From assembly GCA_003956705.1 (NCBI GenBank), contig QZCP01000001.1:381528-445527 (forward strand): a DNA stretch of 64,000 nucleotides, written 5' to 3'. The translations under genes were made by a program, and so were the position numbers. This stretch comes from Brevipalpus yothersi. Taxonomy: Eukaryota > Arthropoda > Arachnida > Trombidiformes > Tenuipalpidae. The notes under the pieces were generated by a model. The model saw only the letters and a list, made by a program, of their open reading frames with translations, searched no databases and was not told the DNA's origin. Shown here one piece after another: positions 23,823 through 37,324 of the stretch (within the stretch, counting starts at the first letter, position 1; every line of letters begins with the position of its first letter).

Positions 23823-24656
23823 TCATTGTTTGAGATTTAGTTTAGATTTGATAGAGTTCCACATGTTTTCCACTCGTTCCCTGTAAGGTAGGAGACGTTT
23901 CCAAATAGCATCCGGATTGGGCTCTTCATTGGTTCCTCCGAAAATTGGTGGTAAACAAGATGATGGTACATAACGATGTAAGCTTTCCAAATCACGTCCA
24001 TGGAAAACAATTTTGTTTCGCAATTCCTCGTCCAAAAATGGTTTGAACAGTGAATAAGCGATATCAGTTAGCCGGTTTTCGAAAACCACATGAATGTTAA
24101 CAATTCGAATGGGCATACATCGATCAGTCAAATCGGATATGAGTCGGGCATTGAATAGTCCACATTTATACACTTGAGTTAAGCCCAAACCGGACATATT
24201 GATTACCGTTACATAACCCTCTTTTTGGGCTGTCTCGTCGAGTAAATTAATTTCCTCACCAATTATGGACAATTTGATAAGCTGAAGTATGTCTACTTGA
24301 GATGGATTCCATTTGCCAGGATGAATCAGCAATAATCTTTGGCCACTTGGTGTCGGGTGTTGATAGAGATTGAAAACGCGGGCTTCGATAGCATCTTTGA
24401 TACTATCGTCCCATTGGAATAGATCAGGTCGCTCTGATATTTTTTCCAAATACCATACCAATAATTGTAAAGTTTTGGCCACATCATAGCTGCGAGAGCG
24501 AAGAAATTTAATCAAAAATGCATCATCAAATGAGTGAACTCGAGTGACCGTATTTTGAGAGAGCAAAGTCCGCAATTCAGCCAATACTGAACTTGGGTCA
24601 CGATCACAATCTGAAAAGTCGGGCATCGTATTTCGGTCACTTAAGCGTGGAGCCAT
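23823..24656 (-). CDS. CRAL-TRIO lipid-binding protein, alpha-tocopherol-transfer type
   Basis: A single-exon gene of 277 residues. The ATG at 24656 (MAPRLSDRN) is the first true start; the frame extends a little upstream but only with GTG. Residues about 40-80 match the CRAL-TRIO N-terminal helix region (DDAFLIKFLRSRSYDVAKTL). The lipid-binding CRAL-TRIO fold follows, about 95-260, with VINMSGLGL, the PIRIVNIHVVFENRL segment, LFKPFLDEELRNKIVFHG and the closing LPPIFGGTNEE. Family members shuttle tocopherol, retinal or phosphoinositides between membranes in the cytosol; the ligand cannot be predicted here. Length is typical of arthropod TTPA-like paralogues. The lack of introns, unlike its neighbours, may reflect retroposition. 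Confidence 0.9.
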   Translation of the reverse strand: MAPRLSDRNTMPDFSDCDRDPSSVLAELRTLLSQNTVTRVHSFDDAFLIKFLRSRSYDVAKTLQLLVWYLEKISERPDLFQWDDSIKDAIEARVFNLYQHPTPSGQRLLLIHPGKWNPSQVDILQLIKLSIIGEEINLLDETAQKEGYVTVINMSGLGLTQVYKCGLFNARLISDLTDRCMPIRIVNIHVVFENRLTDIAYSLFKPFLDEELRNKIVFHGRDLESLHRYVPSSCLPPIFGGTNEEPNPDAIWKRLLPYRERVENMWNSIKSKLNLKQ

Positions 24657-27001
24657 TATGTGTGTATGATATATCACTTGGTGATTATTGATAAGTAATC
24701 AATGAAAAAAGAAGAAGAGAAAGAAAATAAACACACACACAAACACGGCAATAAACCAGATGCTGATCACTTGGGATGGTCAAATCACCAATAGAATTGG
24801 ATGAATCAAATGAGCACAAAGGAATGGAAAAATAATTTCCAATACTATTAATTTTAACACAACTGATTTCCTCAACTATCGTAGAGTGTTTATACTTTAC
24901 TCTTCACCAATCGTGGACGAAGTATTAGAGTGAGTGTGTGTTGGTAAGGTTCAAGGAAATCATAAAATAACGTTATGCAGCACGATATTTCATCACACAA
25001 ATCTTATATACACACAGTTGAGAGAGACACAGTGAAGACGATAATGTCTTGTACAGAAGTGAACACGATTAATCTTTTTCTATGGGTAAATATTTTCCCT
25101 TCGTCAGCACACTGGGTAATAATGGTTAGAAGTGGTCTCTCTCTCTCTCTTTTTCACTTTCGATCCTCTTCAACAGCCACTGGTAAACCGAACATCCATC
25201 ATCATGATCACCAGGAACTATTACACAAACCAATAGAGATGATGATGGCACCAGATCGCATCCTTTTTTTTCGCTCACACAACCACAATGCCTTGAGTAC
25301 TTGAATGATGATGATGGGATGTCCGAGGAAAGGAGAACCGATCACAGAGAGAGCACAAAAAAACGTAGGAACCAGTTTCTATCTATCAATCTATGTATCT
25401 ATGTACCTCTGTCACTCTCGAAAATTATGATGATGCTGATATTGCGTCAAAAAAAAGTTCGATAACAATTTGTGTGTATAAAGCTGAATACAAGGTACAT
25501 TCAAGTGTATACCATTCACTGAGAGTCCTAATCATCGACTGGTTTATCTGGCTAACTAACTAACTAACTAACTGGCTAACTGAATCTATCTTCCAATATC
25601 GAAGTCACCCTTCCAGTTGACTTGAATCGTTGACTCGTTTCACTTACAGGCAAAGCAAAAATCGTTTCGTTAACTGATGTAATTCGGTTTCACTTGATAT
25701 CGGTGTCATGAAGTAATATCGACGTTCACTGAAGTAGGCTGAATAAAGTTAACATGATTAAATAAGACAGTGTGTGTATGTATATGTATACAAGAAAGAG
25801 GGAAAGAGTTTGTTTTGCTTTTTTCCGTAAAGGATTTCAGAGCTTTTCCTCTCTCTCTCCATGTGATGATGATGAATCTTTCTCTTTCTCTCTCTCTCTC
25901 TCTTTCTCACTATTCTCATCCCTCCTCTTTCTTCCCTCCTCCCAACATCATCCGATCGAGAGGGAAATCTTGCTCCTCAATTAGCATTCATCATTGTGAT
26001 TCAAATTCAAGTCCAAACACTCACACAGGCACAGAGAGAAACTGAGAGAGTTGACGTGCTCATGTTCTCACTGATATCTCTGATTTCTACTTCTCTTTCT
26101 CTTTCTCTCTCAGAAATTCTTTTCCATCTTTTTTCACACACACACAAGCAATTAAATAAACAATAAAAAATTATGTATGTATGAGAATGCGTACTGTGTT
26201 GATAAAATGCTGGTGATTGCCGATCGCTGGCAATGAAGATGACACTGAATAGACTTTTCACTTCATCATCATCTCCATGACATATTGGTGTCATGCAAAA
26301 ACGTGGAGAGGAGGAAGATGAAGAGAAAAGTGATCACAAGAAAATTTGTATACATAAACAGAGGAGAGTAAAGAAAAATTTTAACCACAGTCGAATGAAG
26401 CCAAATTTTTTCCTCTCTCTTCTACCAGTCTAAAAAGTGTATATCACTTGGGCATGTCTCTTCCTCTCTTTTTCCCTCTCTCTCTCTCTCTCTTTCTCAA
26501 TGCAAATGACCCCAAGTTAATTATGGATCGCTAAATAAGTGTCACGGAAAAGTGATTTCCATTGTCTACTCCGCATGAGTGCCAAAAGTGTATCCATACA
26601 GATACGCACATTCATCGTTTGTGTCAATGAGATGGAGGCAAAAGAGGAAGCTCTCGACGATCTGCGATACAGAAGAGATACAAGAAAAGAGAGAGAAACT
26701 TGATGAACTTGCTTCTTTATGTATATACCAAAAAGTGTTGCAAAGTGCATTCGCACTTGAAGTCCCTAATGTATATTCGGGCCCTTGGGCCGTTGGCTGG
26801 CCTGTTTTATTGGGAGAAAAAAGGAAGAATATTGGCCAAAATTTTTTTGTGTACCGATGCATCTCAATTTATCCGATGATTGTAGACACACGTGTAGATA
26901 GGGGCAAAGAACTTGTGTGCGATGAAAACAGATAAAATGAATGAATTTTTTCCAGAAAGTGTATGATAAATATGATAAAATTACTGAGTGAGTGAGTGAG
27001 T

Positions 27002-27085
<84 letters not shown>

Positions 27086-27158
27086 NNNNNNNNNNNNNNN
27101 NNNNNNNNNNNNNNNNNNNNNNNNNNNNNNNNNNNNNNNNNNNNNNNNNNNNNNNNNN

Positions 27159-27223
<65 letters not shown>

Positions 27224-30151
27224 AGTAGCATTTGATGTCATAATGTTAATGAGTTAAAGTTTGGAGCCAAAGAGTTGAAAAAAGTTTTTCTTGTCCGTCT
27301 AGTTGATTGTGGAAGAGAAACCAGTCTTCTGGGATCGTTTTTGATCCAGTTTATTGACTAGAGTTAATCGATGAAATTATCATTCGCTGACCTCTAAATG
27401 GTTCTAAACGCCTAACATAGTCTTTCTCCTTAAAAAAGATATTTTTTTTTTACTTTTTTTACTTGATCGTTTTTGCTCAGGACATCATAATTCCTGGAAG
27501 TAAGAGTTTCTCTTTCCATCATAATGAGCAAATGGAAACAATTCACGCTATGAGGGAACTTAACGTGTCATGCAAATGATTATATTAGCGATTTTTAGCT
27601 AATGAGTTGCATCAGAAGTGTAACTAAATGAATAATCAGACTAGCTCGCTGCAAAAAAATGATTCGATTATGTACAAAGGAATTTTAAGCTTATGGGAGT
27701 AACATGAAGGCAATATGAATAATGGGAAAGTAAATAAAAAATCTCTCTTTATTAGGAAAAACCAATCTTGACTATCTATTTATTACTTAACAGGGAAACA
27801 AAAGCAATTTTGATGGTGTATATATATATGTTTATGAGTATTTTTCGTTGTCCTTAATTTGAAATCTCATAAATCAAAGGTCTCCAAGAAAACCTTTCAA
27901 CACTTCAATAAAAATGATCAACAAATAAAAACGCAAAATAAATCAAATGTTTAGATGCTCATGTACTCAATATTCAAGAGCCTCAACGATTCCAACTCAA
28001 TTTGAATTGAAATATTTTGCATTTCATGGTGGTTCGAGTTGTTCATTTTACCTGATACTTTATACCGACTGATCAGGATCACAGGATTATTTACTCATGT
28101 ATCAATTTGACATATTATCAAATTTCAGATAAACTTTCGGCTATTGATAGCAACAAAAAAATTGTTGAGCTCTATTAGCTGTAATCTTATTCACTATCTT
28201 TGGCCCAATTGACCTCTCTTACGGCATATCCTGTTAGTTCTCTTATCACTCTTTAAGCTTTAATTTTTTTTATCATTATCAGTACTTTTATCAACGAGTT
28301 TTATTTCACTTTTCTCAAGCTTACTGCCGTTTTGATATGAGCTTAGATGTTGAAAAAATGATACAACACAATTTTCAACTTGATAAGCGAAGTGATAACT
28401 ACAGCAGTTCTCAAAAGCCTGAAAGAGATTAGCGAATTTTTTTCAACATCTGAGAATCATTAATTCAAAAAATATCCACAGGATAGAATGAAAATGAAAG
28501 CATTGTACTATAAATGACACTGAGCATGTTGTCCTCGAGCTATTCCGATGAGAAAGGGGTTTGCTCTGAATCTGGACCAGATATCCACTGGCCACATCAG
28601 GGCTACTCAGTGGAAGATTTGAACTACTAATAGCTTATAATATAGCTTGTTAGTATAATTTCGAAATCTATATTTCAACAATATTTCTCAGTTTCTAATA
28701 TTTTGAGAAAAATCACCCTTGATTCAGGGAAATGGAAAGTATTGAAGGATTGAATGCATTCAGCAGAAAAATGTAAAATGTACCAACTTAGACCACTCAT
28801 TCAGAAGAATTACATCTCAAGACATACGTATATTTAGCAAGAGAATATTTTCATAATAATACAATATTTAGGTGCAAAATTGCACCAAAAGTTTGCAGGA
28901 TAAGAGTTGAGGAAAAGTTAGGGAAAATCTAAAATTGAGCGAATAGATTGAAAATGTTAAAGATCGTTAACCCGTATATGATATTTGAATGGAATTCATC
29001 ATAAATCAATTATGAATCTGGCCACCAGCCTTGTGATTCATGAACGTTCGTGAATAATTCCCACTGTTTTCCTCAATTCATCGATACACCGAAACCGAAA
29101 ATATTTCTCATCATGGGAGGCTCGAAATTCTCACTCTACTCCATGAGGGCATGATAACAGTCAATGATGTTCTACAGATGATTAAATGCTGAATGTTTCT
29201 GAAAACATTCTCTGTCTAACAAGCCTAAATTCCATGTCACTGAGATGAGGATATGGATCACAAAGAAGAATATCTATTGGCGTCAATTTCAACATGAACT
29301 CCTATAAGTCGACTTATTGAGTGCATTTGACTAGATTTAACCGTGTTTAACCGTGATCAACAGAAACAAGTAATTGGTGTAAGAATGCACCCTTAAGAAT
29401 ATATTGACAGATCATGAGCATCATTCAAGATATCTCAGATGAACATCAATCTTTGAATTGATCCTGCAGGTCATGTAATCAGAACTTGTAGACAGAATAT
29501 CCATCAATTTTTGCACCCATTAAAATCGTCTGGTCATCAAGAGGTGGTATGTCAGGAAAAAATTTGAAACAAGTTGAGGAAAATTTTAATTTTCGATTAT
29601 CTCATTCTCATTTACTTTAAAAATAAACACATGAATAGGGTCAATTTTGAATTCTCTTGGAGATCCTTGAAGGCAGTTGAAGGAATGCGTAAGTAAAATT
29701 TTTAGCTGATCAGATTAATTCCATCATTTCGGCACAATATCATATATGTATTCATGTATAAAGTTGAATTTTCACAAAAAAAGATGATCTAATGAAAAAG
29801 AAGAAATTAGCAAAAGTTCTGACAATGAATCGTATCTTTGGTGAAGCAATGAATCTCCGCTTGTTTGGTATTGGAAGTCATTTTTGTTTATATTTATATA
29901 TATATAATATGGAAAAGAAAAGAAAAAATTTTCAAAAATTGCAATTAAAATCTTTGGCCCTCAATTAACCCAGAAAAAAGCTCTTCTCAAATATTCAAAT
30001 AAAACGTTTGATGTTCAATCATTAGAACAGGTAACTCCCATTCCAACAGCCAGAGTTTGGAAGAAATGTATCCAAAATTGGATCAATCACTCTCGGCTTA
30101 AGTCTCTCAATTCCCTTTTGAAGAGAAGAGGCTTATTGTTTTTTTCTGGTA
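24657..30151. other. Long intergenic region rich in simple repeats
   Basis: Holds a (CTAA)n run at about 25552-25573, CT-rich tracts near 25880-25910 and 26480-26500, a long (GA)n at 27000-27222 with a 73-bp N gap, and AT-rich unique DNA from 27.3 to 30.1 kb. An open frame at 26579-26935 (+) has no recognised domain. No gene supported. Confidence 0.5.
27000..27222. repeat. (GA)n microsatellite with assembly gap
   Basis: GA repeat on both sides of an N run at 27086-27158; preceded by (GAGT)n at about 26984-27004. The true array length is unresolved. Confidence 0.95.
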
Positions 30152-32617
30152 TCAATAATAATCTCTGTGTGTTTTCTTGGGAATATCAAAGTAGCCATTG
30201 GCTCGTCGATGATGAAGAGCTGCCACAACTAGACCAGCACCTTTACCACTTCCATCTTCAGCCAGGAAGTGGCTGACATTGTATCCAGGAGCGAGTTCAT
30301 TAATAAAATCACTCATCAATCTACCCAATTTTGGATGCTTCTTATACATGGAGCCATCGACAGCAATCGAAATAGATTTTCGATTCACTCGCTCAACGAG
30401 GGTTGCGCAAACTATAAAACAAGAAAGAGAGAGAGAGAGATGAAAAAAAAGATTGAGAACAATTATGAAAGCTGTCAAATTTTTGAAATTCATGAGCTCA
30501 AAATATCAAAAAAGACTAGACTGAGGAAGGGAAGAATTTGTTTTGCAATTTCAATCCAATTAACGGTAAACAGAGAACGTTCTCCCTCTCTCTTTCAACC
30601 TCATCAAAACACACGTCAAACATCCGTCATTTACGCAAGTATGAAATCAATTTTTTAGATTTATAATACGAACGCTGAATTGATTAACATAACACAAAAT
30701 CAGCTATCACTGGTAACTAGGAAAAGAAATTTCGAATAAAAAATCATGATGATGCTGTTTTTCTCTTGTTTCGATTACTTACGTGCTGATATAAGCAGAG
30801 CCGCACGAACCGAAAGTAAAGCACATAGGAACCTTATTATTGCAACATCGTCATCACTTATATCATCATCATCATATTCAAGTTGTTCTCGAATAGCATT
30901 TCTGGTCTCACTACCATCTGGATCCCTGAAAAGCCGATAAAAAATGATGATTATTACATGATATGATATGATATAAACACATAAACGTATACATTTTGTC
31001 GCATGTGATACTTACCCTTCGATTATGGAGACAGCTGTACTCTTGAAAGATCTTTTACAATACAGTTTCTCTTTCAATACACCTCCAAAAAGAAGATTCT
31101 GTTGCACAAGTCTCAACATCAAACGACGAACATTATCACCAAGATATAGACCGGAAAATAGCTTCTCAAATCTACAAACAAAACAGATATAATGTGATAT
31201 AGCTTGGATAAATAAAGATAATCCAGAGAGATGAGATGAGATTTTCTCGAATATTCTCACGCATTCAGGTACTAGTGAGAAAATCTAGAACCACAATGAA
31301 ATACTCACGAAAAAGATCTTGGATAGAGAGATTCTCGATCCATTTCGAAATCCAAATCAGTTTTGAAAAAATCGATACATCCATTGTCTCCGAATGCTCC
31401 ACACTCTAAATTAATGAGAGCTACATCGTCAAGCCCACAGCCAACCCGGGCAAAGTGGGGAACTCGACTTGCCTTTTCAAGATAGCATGCATTGAATCCA
31501 GTTCCCATAATCAGACTGATGGCACATTCATGGTGGAGGTATATTCCTTTGACCAATGTTCCACTGGAATCGTTCAGTATAGCTTCAACTTTCACAAGAA
31601 GTCCCTGACAGGAAACATGATTATATTTTCCATTATTCGGAGACAACTTCTCATGGGTAATCAATTCCATTTGAAAAATTAACTTACCCTTCTGAAGAAA
31701 GAATCTTGTAACAGTTTAGCGGCATCTTTGCCGATTGCATCTTTAATATCATAACTTTTTGTCCAAGTAACCAGTAAGCCTGAATCAATGGACTGTTGTT
31801 TCATTGGATATGAGAATGTGAAACCAAGAGGTAAAACTGTTTTTCGGGATATTTTTTTCTCCACTAGAAAATCATGGACACAGTCAGCTATTCTATCAAA
31901 CAGCTAAATGGATGAGTGAGAGAGAAAATTAGTAATCAATGAGAATCATCGATCAAAGTTACTCATTTCATCATTACACAATAATTATCGTTCATGAATG
32001 ATTATTGGTGATGATAGCCTCAGACATTGAATACTGATGAACTTCAAGTGCCGTTGCTTCCTCATTCTCATTATAAAATGAGAATTTTTGTTGAAGCTAA
32101 ATTTTGTATGTTGTATATTTAGGAAGATTATTTTATTTTATTTTTTTCTCGCAGTTAATTAAAGTAGCTATAATTAAGGACAAAAAAAGAAATATTTGCT
32201 ACTCACTTGAACCGCTTTTCCCCATCTTAAATGATCTGGAATATCATAATATTTCACAAGGAACATGTCTTCCAATCCCGCTTCTAATCGGGTCAAGCAT
32301 ACTCGAAAATTTGTTGAGCCCAAATCTAATGATAAAAATTCTCCTTGCTCTTCACCATTCGGAATTTCGGTGATAAAAGTGTTGATCATGGAAAGACTGC
32401 ACAACTCTGTACCGGTGATCGATGGTTCCGCGAGACCGACTTCAATTTCATGTAGAAACACTTTTTTCACGTGTTCCAATACTGGCCTACTCAAGCGATA
32501 CTGTTTGGTGAGCTCAAGAACCTTTTTACACTTATCGGCATCTTTCAGATGTAGACGAGGAAAATGAAATTCAGAATTGGCCAATAAATATTCCTCCGAC
32601 ATTCCACAATTGGGCAT
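30152..32617 (-). CDS. Hexokinase, single-domain, with diverged active-site motifs
   Basis: Six exons (32207-32617, 31688-31903, 31309-31604, 31016-31171, 30783-30925, 30152-30411) join in frame to 493 residues, the usual size of an invertebrate hexokinase. Expected role: ATP-dependent phosphorylation of glucose to glucose-6-phosphate in the cytosol. Landmarks: phosphate-1 loop LDLGSTNFRV (about 97-106), signature GFTFSYP...WTK (about 164-187), NDSSGT with the catalytic Asp (about 221), GTGFNACYLE, NLECGAFGD, FEKLFSGLYLG, VDGSMYKKHP and the adenosine motif EDGSGKGAG near 460. Several positions depart from consensus: GGTNFR has become GSTNFR, EWGAFG is ECGAFG, and the Gly-Lys-Gln segment before FEK is replaced. 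The first in-frame ATG is at 32617; the frame runs upstream without another ATG. A second Met follows five codons later. Confidence 0.92.
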
Positions 32618-35194
32618 TGATACAGTACACAAATCGATGGATGATCTTTTATACAATGTAGCGAAAGATGAAGAGCGATGGAAAGAGGAGGGAGGAAGCA
32701 AAAAAAATGATGAAACTATGGAAATAAATTTTCACGGAAAAAGAAGATGAAAAGTAATGTTTCGAGCATACACAGACACACTAACACACACACGCACACT
32801 GGTTCACTGGCAAGCCGTTAGCGAACTATGACTTTAACAACTTATGGATATCAAGTGATGATGAGAGGAAATTAAAAAAATGTACCCAACTTTCGATACT
32901 TGCAAGCAAAAAGAGATGAGAGAAGAAGAGAGAAAAAGAACAAGATGAATCGGATAAAAAAGTTTCAAGTTGATCAACTCTCGGTGCTCATGAAATGAGC
33001 GCTATGTTTTAAGAGCAACGGCTATAAGTTGCTGTTCTCTTTCTCTCTCTTTTATTTTAAGGACTTGAGCTTCACAATTAAGGCCACACGAGCAGGCTCA
33101 CTAGATGACACGACTGATTACATGTTATCTGTTCGAAAGTAGCGTCCTCTAATCTGTTCCAACGAATCTAAGAACTTTTTTAAACTATTATCATTTCGAA
33201 CGATTCCGAAAATTGTCTCTCTCTAGATAGTTCATTACATGTGCATGTGTGAAAGTGAAAGTGAATAGAGACTGAAATTCGATTCATAATGAGTGGGATT
33301 TTTTTTCTAAAGTTTTGTTCGTCAACTTTTTTTTCCTACGTAATATAGTGATCGTGAGCTACCGTTATTAGGGAAGTTATTGATAGAAATAGCTCAGTTG
33401 TGTATATCAGCTGATTATGAATTGGATAATTAAAGGGAGAAAGTGAGATAAATTGAGTTATCAGCTATCTTTCTAGATAACTTTCTTCATCAAATTAATA
33501 GCATGATAAAGTCGTATGAGTTCCATTGCACAAGTATCTGTGAGGCAAGAATAGGTAGATATCAGATTTTCTGCAAATATTAAGTGAGTACAAACTATAG
33601 TTTTGAAAAAAAGAAAATGGAACAATCAATTAGTTCAATGGTGATGTATGTGCCAGAAATATGAATTTTCAATCATGGAAGCGTTTCATTTTGACCCTCT
33701 ACAATGATTGATGGACAGAATAGCTGATTCTAGTTCCGGTCTCTGTTGATATAGCGTACCGACATTGAGCTATCAACCGATCTACCAGGGCTTTCTAGAA
33801 GCTGGAGGATGTTCGAAATCAATTAAAAATATTTGACTTCGAGAAGCAATTAACCGATAAAATCAATCCCCTATTAGTCTGTTTACGAAAGACAATATAT
33901 ATTCTCTGTATTGACTCGATCGCGTGTAGTACATGTGATTCTTTTGATTATGTAAGCTATTCTCGAAAAAACTCGTAAGACATCGTTATCTCAACAATCG
34001 TTTTTGTATCCCCATGACGATGCAATACTGAAAGGAATTTATGCATCTCACGACGATTCTTTTCCAGCCATCAAAAATAGTTTAGCTTATCCTGATTCAG
34101 CTCTACACTCTTCACATTCAATACAAATATCAGTCTGAGTTTTACCTTAACATCACCAATTCTTTCTACCCAGCATCCTGCTTCAGCTCTCAGGACAGAC
34201 ACACACATTCGTAAATACCCAATGCATTTGCACAATATTTTTCGGTGAAAAAGTAACCGATCGATGGATTGACGTGATGGTTTGAATTGAAACCTGCCTG
34301 ATAACGATTCATTTGTATTGCACTTAAGTTTAAGTGGGTAAACCAGTCAACTCTGGCTTCTTCTTGACTGTTGTCGAGCATTCTGAGTTTTGTGAGGATT
34401 TTTCAGGAATTCGAGTATTATTTATCATATCTCAGCTATGCGAATGTCTGAAGATCCCACAGCTAAGTTTTTGTATCAAGAAGAATCTACAATGTATCCA
34501 CTCCTAATGTTCTCGTGAGAAAATCGTTACCTTGCTTGAAATTCTAAGACACACTTGGGAATTTGATTATAGTATGGACATTCATTCAAAAACACTAATA
34601 CTAACCGAGAATGTGTACCTAATTAAGTTCGTTAATGAAACTAATAAGGTTTCCTATCATCATTAACAATTCAATTGGTGTTATATCGGATGGAGAACAT
34701 TCATGATGATGATATTCTGCGACGACCCCATTCTTGCGTGATGATCGTTTCAGACAAAAAAGACAGTAGAACCTATCTGATGATGATTAACTTCAATTCC
34801 TTCTCACACAAAATCTTGTTAGCTTAAAATCTGTGTCCACAAAATCAAGTGTCAAGATAAACAGATTCCAAGGCAGAACCGAATCGAGTGGATACTCATT
34901 GAGAGCGATATTTTACGCATTTCCCACCACAAATGCTTACACCCTTGTGAAACAAAAGAGATAAGCAGCAGTTAATCTACCGGTTGGCTGATCATATTTT
35001 TTTTCTTCACAATATGTTTAACTATCAATTCGGGTGGATCCATTTTCTCTATCTCTCTCTTTAAAAAGAGGAGCAGTTGGAAAACTTTTTCCTTGCGTCA
35101 CATTCTTCCTCATCAAGGAAGTTTGCAACAGCCATTTTCGATCACCATTTCTTTACTTCACACCATCATCTTACAAAGTGGATCAATTTAAGCT
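32618..35194. other. Intergenic region upstream of hexokinase
   Basis: Contains CA-rich and GA-rich short stretches close to the hexokinase start (32760-32960), probably its leader and promoter. No gene seen in the remainder. Confidence 0.5.
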
Positions 35195-36263
35195 TCAGTA
35201 ACCTTCTTTTTCATCCTTTTCGTATGGCAAACAAGTCATCGAGTATTGATCAGCATAATGATCTTTTTCACAATGAATCAATCGAGGCTGATTATTGACA
35301 CAGGTAACGATGGAATCCGATGAGTAGTAGTAACGTGGGTAGGGATAAAATTTGTTTCCTTTGTCTTCCTCTGGACACTTGAATCCGATGATGTCTTTTT
35401 TTGGTGCAAATGAAGATAAAAAGTGTAAAAAAGTTACAATTGGAAACAAAAAAAAAGAGAAAATAAAAGAGGAAGAATGATGATAATTTTTTCAACTTAC
35501 TTTCACTAGCACAGCCCATTTCATCAGCCCAATTGCATCCTTTGATTCGTTCATCATAAACCAAACCTTTTGGTTCACATAATTTTTGGTGTGGAACACC
35601 CCATGCACACTCAGCATAAGTTACCGCACATTTTCCAGTTCCATCTTCGAAAATTCCGAATTGCCATGGACATCCTGGGCTTGAGATCGGTCCGGCTGAG
35701 GGGTTGAGAGATGGTCAGAATTTCTGTCCACACATTGGATAGACTCGAAAACTTTCGCACTGATTATAAACTTTTCTATTACTTACGTGCTTTTTTACCA
35801 TGACAATCTACTTTCCAATTATGGGCACAAAATTCATAGACAGCACCTTCAACCGCGTACAACAGACCATTTGGACAGTGTTCCAATGTCAAAGTTCCAT
35901 TTCGACAGAGATAGTATTTATCACAATCAGTTGGATGGGCTGCCGTGTAAAGTCCGATTCCTGGACATTCCACAGAGCCGGGAGGAGCGGCGTATTGGGC
36001 TATAGCATGAAGGAAATAACGAGTTTGAACAAGATTGAGAACTACATACACCATACTTCATGGTCAAATGCAATAGTGACCATTAAGTGCAAGAGAATAA
36101 GCGTCAAACATAAATCAATTTTGGAAAGAAATAAACCACTCTAACACCATATATATATCAAAATTATCGGCATCACTTGGGTCAAGATCATTCAATGCTA
36201 CTCACCACTTATCAAAGCTGGACCAAACAAAAGACAGGCGAATATTATGGACGAATAAGCCAT
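35195..36263 (-). CDS. Obstructor/Gasp-type protein with three chitin-binding (CBM14) domains
   Basis: Four exons (36206-36263, 35787-35999, 35501-35695, 35195-35394) give 221 residues. Exon 1 encodes the signal peptide MAYSSIIFACLLFGPALIS; every junction is phase 1, so each later exon carries one domain. Domain 1 starts VECPGIGLYTAAHPTDCDKYY, domain 2 PGCPWQFGIFEDGTGKCA and domain 3 GFKCPEEDKGNKFYPYPRYY; each has the cysteine spacing of peritrophin-A/CBM14. The three-domain plan and length match the obstructor/Gasp family of arthropod cuticle and tracheal proteins, which bind chitin outside the cell. Which obstructor subtype it is cannot be told. A GGAAT pentamer array lies about 160-210 bp upstream. 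Confidence 0.92.
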
Positions 36264-37324
36264 GGTGAAGAGAGGAGACAAAATTTTGAGAACACAGAGA
36301 GAAAAGAAACTTGAAAATCGAAACACTAATATTCCGCTTGTTCACTTGTCGATCCTTCGGACTGTGATCGGACGCCAGTAAATGGAGTAGCAAAACTGGT
36401 TCGTCGCCTTCATTCAAAAAGTATAGGAATGGAATGGAATGGAATGGACTGGAATGGAATCCAATCCAATCCAAGCCAGCATTGGTAACGTCAAGAATCA
36501 AGAAAAATGTTGTATGCAAGGTCTAAGCATGGCTCAGCTCGTAAAGAGAGAGAGAGAAAGAAGAACTTGGTTCAACGCAGAAATGATCGATCTGCTGCTG
36601 GATGCTGGTGAGTGCCGAAGCGGTTCACTTTTTATCAAGACCAAAATCTTAGCTTGATAAAGAGAGAAGCAAAACGATACATATCCAATATGCCATCAGG
36701 ACGTGATCGAATCATGCTTAAGGAGCACGTATGATGAGAGGAAGATTCAAGATAGTCGAGAGAATACATGTACATGTATGTTCGAGCAGCTTTGTGGTTC
36801 AACAATTCACTCGCTCATTAGTTAATGAATTGATTGTGCAATAAGATTGAGATACGATGTGTTGAATGAAAATTTTCTCGAATGTATTGGTAAAATTTTT
36901 ATTTAGCTGCAAAGATAATTGATCCAAAAAAATGTGAGAGATGAGTCGAGATCGTCACTCAGTTATCTTATCGAGATGTTGTTTTCAAATAAACTCTCGA
37001 AAAGATGAAGCCTCATCTTTCCTGACTCTGATTTGATGGGAGTAGCAAATTCAAGTCAGCAAAAGATATAAGAAGTATCGTAATTTTATAATTACGAATC
37101 TTATTGTATAAAAGCCTGAAAATATTGTAAGAAATCTGTCAGAAGGCATTTTCTCAGAAAGGAGGTCAATAATTACAAGATCGTACTCGATATGAGCATA
37201 GTGTTCGACAAAAAAAAAGGAAAAAACTTTATGATCAGCTAAATTATGGAACTCTTCGATTCTTCAGCTGCATCTCTATTCTCTTCGTGAGATTAGAAGT
37301 TCCAAGAAGTTTCATAGGCTTCTT
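36264..37324. other. Intergenic region with GGAAT array
   Basis: Upstream of the obstructor gene; contains a GGAAT tandem array and otherwise AT-rich DNA. No gene seen. Confidence 0.5.
36426..36475. repeat. GGAAT pentamer tandem repeat
   Basis: Seven GGAAT/GGACT units followed by three CCAAT/CCAAG units, about 50 bp, in the putative promoter of the obstructor gene. Confidence 0.9.

Noticed and set aside
26579..26935. 118-codon plus-strand frame
   Set aside because: No recognisable domain and surrounded by simple repeats; cannot be supported.
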